This document shows, piece after piece, positions 27,675-32,239 of a DNA stretch of 32,239 bases. Source of the stretch: Nitrosopumilaceae archaeon (GTDB lineage Archaea; Thermoproteota; Nitrososphaeria; Nitrososphaerales; Nitrosopumilaceae); contig JASHOW010000010.1 in NCBI GenBank assembly GCA_030038445.1, positions 1 through 32,239 on the forward strand, in the 5' to 3' direction. The notes under the pieces are model-generated. The model made no database searches and was not told where the DNA came from. It saw only the letters and a list, made by a program, of their open reading frames with translations. How positions within the stretch are numbered: position 1 is the stretch's first letter; each line of letters begins with the position of its first letter. A program made the translations under genes and the position numbers.

Positions 27675-28457
27675 TTGATTACAAAAAAAGATGTAGTTTG
27701 TGGCCTTGGAGAAATTGGAACACCAATCTTACAATTGATCTCAAAAGGAACAGAGACTGTGGGCTATGATACCAATCCAAGATTGGTAGACAAAACTAAA
27801 TTGTCAAGACTTGAATCTGTACCTACAGAACTACTGCATATTGCTATTCCGTACAACAAAAATTTTCATGATAATGTCAAAAAATTAATCTCCAAGTTCA
27901 AACCTAGCGGCGTAGTTATACACAGTACCATAAGTCCAGGAACCACCGAAAGATTGCAAAAACAAGTTAGGATTCCAGTTATCTACAGTGCAACCAGAGG
28001 AGTACACAAGCGAATGATAAAGGATCTTAAGAGATACACAAAATTCTATTCTGTCTACAGTTGGGCTCCAAAATCAGGATGGGCAAAAAAGATCTATGAA
28101 AATAGAATGAGGAAGGTAAGCGTAAAGACAAAGACAATGTCAAGCCCTTTGGCACTGGAGCTTGCCAAAATAATAGTAGATACATCATATTATGGATGGC
28201 TGATAAACTATGCCCAGCTTAGTAACATGATTGCCATAAAACATAAGGTAAATTATGATGAGATGTGGTCATTTGCAGACGAAATTCACAAATATCTGGG
28301 AAACAGGCCAAAAATGTTTCCAGGTTTCATAGGTGGGCATTGTGTGATCCCAAATCTTGATTTGATAGGTAATGATGCTCTTAAGATCATAAGGGAAATC
28401 AATTCAGATTACGCCAAGATACTAAAGAAAAGACACTCACTTGGTAAGAAATATTGA
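27675..28457 (+). CDS. Divergent short UDP-sugar dehydrogenase-like protein
   Basis: 260 aa; VVCGLGEIGTPI, VIHSTISPGTTERLQ, FIGGHCVIPN; TTG start; no C-terminal UDP-binding domain. Confidence 0.78.
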   Translation: MITKKDVVCGLGEIGTPILQLISKGTETVGYDTNPRLVDKTKLSRLESVPTELLHIAIPYNKNFHDNVKKLISKFKPSGVVIHSTISPGTTERLQKQVRIPVIYSATRGVHKRMIKDLKRYTKFYSVYSWAPKSGWAKKIYENRMRKVSVKTKTMSSPLALELAKIIVDTSYYGWLINYAQLSNMIAIKHKVNYDEMWSFADEIHKYLGNRPKMFPGFIGGHCVIPNLDLIGNDALKIIREINSDYAKILKKRHSLGKKY

Positions 28458-28511
28458 AAATTTTCTTGTATAGTTTGAATAGTATATAGTATAGTTAAGG
28501 CGACAAAAACC

Positions 28512-29567
28512 ATGGAAACTAAGATTCATCCTTCTCTCAGAACAGTGGAATGGAAAGATAACACAGTGGTAATGATTGACCAGACTAGACTGCCAAATGA
28601 GCTAGTATATGTAAATTATACTGATTACAGAGATGTTGCTGACGCAATACGAAATCTCGTAGTGCGAGGTGCACCTGCAATAGGAGTTTCCGGGGCTTTT
28701 GGGCTTGCCTTGGCAGCATTGCAAAGCAAGGCAACAGACAAAGAGAACCTTGTTAAAGATCTGGAACAAGCAAAAAAAATTCTTTTTGAAACAAGACCTA
28801 CTGCAATTAATCTTGCGTGGGGACTTGAAAAAATAATGAGTGTTGCAAGATCGGGAAAAGATGCTTCTGAAATCAGAAATAATATCATCAATGAAGCTAA
28901 AAAAATGGCAGATGAAGACATTGAGATAAACATGCGTATGGGAAAGCACGGCTCGCAGCTATTCAATGACAATGACACCATAATGACTCACTGCAATGCT
29001 GGTGCATTGGCTACGGTGGCCTATGGTACTGCACTTGGAGTAATAAGGGCAACAAAAGATAGCGGAAAAAAAATTCGAGTCATAGCTACGGAAACTAGGC
29101 CTGTGATGCAAGGCTCTAGGCTTACCGTTTTTGAACTAAAGCATGATGGAATAGACGTAAGCCTGATCCCAGATACTGCAGTTGGATATTCTATGGCAAA
29201 CGGTCTTGTATCCAAAGTAATTGTAGGAGCAGATAGAATATTGCGTACAGGTCATGTATACAACAAGATTGGGACATATCAGGTAGCCATGATGGCAAAA
29301 CAACATGGTATACCGTTCTATGTTGCAGCGCCGCTTTCAACATTTGATATGAAAAGTACTACAAAAGATGTAATAATCGAACAACGAAAAGCAAGTGAGG
29401 TAACTGGAGTGGGTGGTAGAAAAACTGCCCCTGATGATATTAATGTCATAAATCCTGCCTTTGATATGACTCCACCCGAACTTATAACAGGAATAATAAC
29501 AGAAGCCGGAGTGGCAAAGCCTCCATTTGACGAATCAATCAAAAAATTATTCGAGTCAAAGCTGTAA
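28512..29567 (+). CDS. mtnA: S-methyl-5-thioribose-1-phosphate isomerase / aIF2B-related protein
   Basis: 351 aa; VRGAPAIGVSGAFGLALA, THCNAGALATVAYGTALGVI, ETRPVMQGSRLT, VGADRI. Confidence 0.88.
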   Translation: METKIHPSLRTVEWKDNTVVMIDQTRLPNELVYVNYTDYRDVADAIRNLVVRGAPAIGVSGAFGLALAALQSKATDKENLVKDLEQAKKILFETRPTAINLAWGLEKIMSVARSGKDASEIRNNIINEAKKMADEDIEINMRMGKHGSQLFNDNDTIMTHCNAGALATVAYGTALGVIRATKDSGKKIRVIATETRPVMQGSRLTVFELKHDGIDVSLIPDTAVGYSMANGLVSKVIVGADRILRTGHVYNKIGTYQVAMMAKQHGIPFYVAAPLSTFDMKSTTKDVIIEQRKASEVTGVGGRKTAPDDINVINPAFDMTPPELITGIITEAGVAKPPFDESIKKLFESKL

Positions 29568-29600
29568 GGTATTTATTCCATAGACAAATCACATCAGTTT

Positions 29601-30230
29601 ATGCCAACAGTAACTGCCGCACAAGTATTAGAGTCTCTCAAACAATGCATGGATCCAGAGATTCCAATTAGTGTAGTAGATATGGGTCTAATCTATGGAG
29701 TGAACATTTCTAGTGATAACAAAGTTGATATAAAAATGACAATGACCACGCGTGGCTGTCCTCTTCATGATACGCTTGTAAGCGACGTTAAACGATATGT
29801 CAATAAAGTCCCAGGAGTCACAGGAATAAATGTAGAGATAGTCTGGGAGCCCCAGTGGACTCCAGAAAAGATGTCAGATGAAGGAAAAAAACTCATCAAC
29901 TATGGAAAACAAAAAACTGTTGCACCAATAAACTATGAAATTGCATTACCGCAAGGAGTGGGTTCTGTAGTAAAACAAGATGATGGCTCTCTTATTTTGA
30001 TGAATGAAAACCAGCAGGGATTTATGGTAAATCAGGCCATCGTAGATTTTTGGCATCTCTGCAATGGAAAGAGGAAGATAACAGAACTGGTAGATTCATT
30101 TGCCCAAAAAATTGGCCTTCAGCGGGCACAGGTAGAAAAAGAGGTTCTACAACTCATACAACAACTACGAGATGGGGGACTAATTACAATAAAAGAACCT
30201 GAGGTCTCTAACGTACAATTCAAGAAATAG
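29601..30230 (+). CDS. DUF59/MIP18-like Fe-S assembly domain fused to a PqqD-like domain
   Basis: 209 aa; N-terminus CMDPEIPISVVDMGLIYGV...TTRGCPLHDTL (DUF59); C-terminus GSLILMNENQQGFMVNQAIVDFWHLCNGKRKITELVDSFAQKI...VLQLIQQLRDGGLITI (PqqD/RRE-like). Confidence 0.82.
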   Translation: MPTVTAAQVLESLKQCMDPEIPISVVDMGLIYGVNISSDNKVDIKMTMTTRGCPLHDTLVSDVKRYVNKVPGVTGINVEIVWEPQWTPEKMSDEGKKLINYGKQKTVAPINYEIALPQGVGSVVKQDDGSLILMNENQQGFMVNQAIVDFWHLCNGKRKITELVDSFAQKIGLQRAQVEKEVLQLIQQLRDGGLITIKEPEVSNVQFKK

Positions 30231-30233
30231 ACT

Positions 30234-30473
30234 TTAGATCTCTGTAATCTCTGTTATTGTACCTTGTACAGAATCCATTTTTACTATGACCTTCTTTTCT
30301 TCAAATCCTAGCGCTACGTACCAATCTCCACCGTCATCATCATATTTTGTTTCAAGGGTTTTGATCCCTGCTGCATTTACATTGTATCTCTGAACTATTC
30401 CTGATACTGCTACCGGTATTGCCTCTTTTTCGGTGGGAAGCCTTCTTTTCATTAGGCCAATTCCAGGACTCAT
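30234..30473 (-). CDS. Conserved hypothetical small protein
   Basis: 79 aa ORF; stop only 3 nt from the convergent upstream CDS stop. Confidence 0.6.
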   Translation of the reverse strand: MSPGIGLMKRRLPTEKEAIPVAVSGIVQRYNVNAAGIKTLETKYDDDGGDWYVALGFEEKKVIVKMDSVQGTITEITEI

Positions 30474-30693
30474 AAAACAACTAGATTATGGAAGTATAAT
30501 AATTTAGCCTTACACATTATTGTTTTTCAAATTTTGTAAATCTGAAAAGCTTCATTACTTCTTTATGGAAATACCAAAATGATCAGAAAACATGTACTTC
30601 ACATGACAAGAATGAAAGTTCTCATCTAAAAACTAGAAGCTAAAGATTACCAAACAAAATTCTATATAACACGGTTGCAGATATTTTTTTAAC

Positions 30694-31284
30694 ATGTATC
30701 TATCGAACAGATTTTCTGCATCTGTTCTGGCAAGAACTAGAAAGATTACAGAATTTTCATCTTTTCTTGCTACATGTGGAACAATAACAATGCTGTTGGG
30801 TGGAATTTGGGACTCGATATCTCATGAGCTGAGAATTCCAGATACATTTTGGACAATCCAGCATGTGACCATTTATACAGGCGCATCTATGGTAGCCTGC
30901 TCTGCAATTGCCTCAATCCTAGTCCTAAATCATTGTAAACATAAAACAATGAGAAGAGGGATAATCATGATCTTGCTTGGGGCAATATTTCAACTGGGAG
31001 GAGGTTATGCAGATTATAATTTTCACGAGGTCTATGGTATAGATGGACTTGTTACCCCGTCACATATGACAATAGAGACTGGTTTACTGCTTAGTACAGT
31101 AGGAAGTTTTATCACACTATCCAGATCTCAAAATAATATTCTCAGAAAGATGATTCCAGTATCAATGCTGTCCATACTTTTATCTGCATCGTGGATAGGA
31201 TTCAATCTGTCTTTGTTAGTTGGATCTGTCGTACTGTGTGTTCCAGTCTTTCAACTGTTTTATTCAGGATGCGCGGTAATGTAA
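30694..31284 (+). CDS. Multi-pass membrane protein with duplicated D-x3-H-E-x12-H motif
   Basis: 196 aa; several hydrophobic segments; WDSISHELRIPDTFWTIQHVTIYTG and ADYNFHEVYGIDGLVTPSHMTIETG. Confidence 0.7.
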   Translation: MYLSNRFSASVLARTRKITEFSSFLATCGTITMLLGGIWDSISHELRIPDTFWTIQHVTIYTGASMVACSAIASILVLNHCKHKTMRRGIIMILLGAIFQLGGGYADYNFHEVYGIDGLVTPSHMTIETGLLLSTVGSFITLSRSQNNILRKMIPVSMLSILLSASWIGFNLSLLVGSVVLCVPVFQLFYSGCAVM

Positions 31285-31742
31285 CTTCGTAATCTCAAGT
31301 ATCCTGACAATACCAATAAACACGCTCCAACCAAAACTATGATACAAGGAATGCCAAATTCTTGATATTTAGTATCTCCAAACTCTACCGTTAATTGCAC
31401 AGGATCTGCAGAAAGATTTGTCAATTCAAGAGCGTATTCTCCAGTATGATCAAAGATAAAGTAATTGACAGTCTCCTTGTTGGTTATGGTCTTCATTCCA
31501 ATATAATTTCCATTTGTATCTAGAATCTTTACCAGAATAGAATTGTTGTATTGATTGGAAGATATCTCGTAGAAACCTATACCGCTTCCCTGTAGATACA
31601 AAGACATACTGTCAGAGTTCATCTTGTCAATATCGAAATTTCTCAAATCTTTTGTAGAGGATGAAAAAACCATGCCGGTCCAAACCGAACCTATGACTAC
31701 AACAATAATAGCTATCTTAAATACAGTTAACCACTTGAACAC
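31260..31742 (-). CDS. Membrane-anchored hypothetical protein with predicted extracytoplasmic beta domain
   Basis: 160 aa; N-terminal and C-terminal hydrophobic segments flanking a polar domain; 3' end overlaps the convergent ORF by 25 nt. Confidence 0.6.
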   Translation of the reverse strand: MFKWLTVFKIAIIVVVIGSVWTGMVFSSSTKDLRNFDIDKMNSDSMSLYLQGSGIGFYEISSNQYNNSILVKILDTNGNYIGMKTITNKETVNYFIFDHTGEYALELTNLSADPVQLTVEFGDTKYQEFGIPCIIVLVGACLLVLSGYLRLRSYITAHPE

Positions 31743-32239
31743 AATTTCCGATAGTGTACATCATATCTATCTATTTCTAAGGACTTCGGACTGACTGATG
31801 ATAGTGTTGTTTTAGTATAAAGTGATGATATATCATTTTATGTTATATCAGTTTAGGTTCCTGCATCTTGAGTAAAACTTTTCTGTTATTCTCTTTGCAG
31901 GAAATTGAATTGTCGGTTCAGTAAATCGTACAGCCCACATGCCTAACATATTCAAATTAACGGTTTTGCATGGATTAGTCTGTTGAGGCTTCGTTTGGCT
32001 CGTCTTTTTACATATTAATTCGGTGACCAATCCAATGATCATTACAATTATCAAATCTGTATATTCTTGAACTTGGGAATTATGAAATAACCTACCCTCT
32101 TTATCCTACTGTATCTTCCACTTGATCCTCTGAGAGTAGATATTCATTGATAAATCACGGCCTTGATCATTCAATAATTAAGACTAAATTTGATAAAGTA
32201 GTCACAAGAATAGAGAATATGGTTTCTTCTGAGTTAGAA

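Noticed and set aside
31825-31836. Perfect 12-bp palindrome ATGATATATCAT
   Set aside because: AT-rich 12-mer in an AT-rich genome; chance occurrence likely and no clear target promoter.
31848-32054. 68-aa minus ORF
   Set aside because: Low-complexity composition, no recognizable family, no neighbor support; insufficient evidence.
1-32239. CRISPR arrays, transposases, insertion sequences or phage genes
   Set aside because: No repeated spacer-type array, transposase/integrase motif or phage structural gene was seen in the ORFs or in intergenic sequence.

Overview
The window looks like an AT-rich chromosomal segment of an ammonia-oxidizing-type archaeon (Thaumarchaeota/Nitrososphaerota). This is inferred from gene content: GatDE, Cdc48, Pelota, an archaeal SRP RNA, TrmB- and DtxR-type regulators, and a MJ0619/Tes-like radical SAM protein. 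Left part (1-15.4 kb): tRNA-Leu(CAG), gatE, gatD, cdc48, rpl2, acylphosphatase, SRP (7S) RNA on the minus strand, a TtuA/Ctu1-like tRNA thiolase, an M50 protease, cutA, pelota, YjbQ-family, DtxR, TrmB, and a Tes-like radical SAM enzyme. Middle (15.45-28.46 kb): a compact sugar/glycan island with nucleotide-sugar enzymes, at least four glycosyltransferases, a methyltransferase, two short UDP-sugar-dehydrogenase-like proteins, and a tandem pair of paralogous small membrane proteins of unknown family. No recognizable flippase, polymerase or oligosaccharyltransferase is present. Right part: mtnA-like, a DUF59/MIP18-PqqD-like fusion, and uncharacterized membrane proteins, one carrying an internally duplicated D-x3-H-E...H motif. 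Leads not covered by the ORF track: (i) a box C/D sRNA candidate with a complete k-turn at 11637-11698; (ii) an unlisted 51-aa Cys-rich mini-protein at 12155-12310; (iii) a TtuA-like gene whose N-terminal zinc ribbon is encoded in frame upstream but without a standard start codon; (iv) an imperfect palindrome over the TATA region between the TrmB-like regulator and the Tes-like gene; (v) the tandem membrane-protein pair in an export-less glycan island next to a lipid gene. All family calls come from reading sequence motifs; no database search was run.
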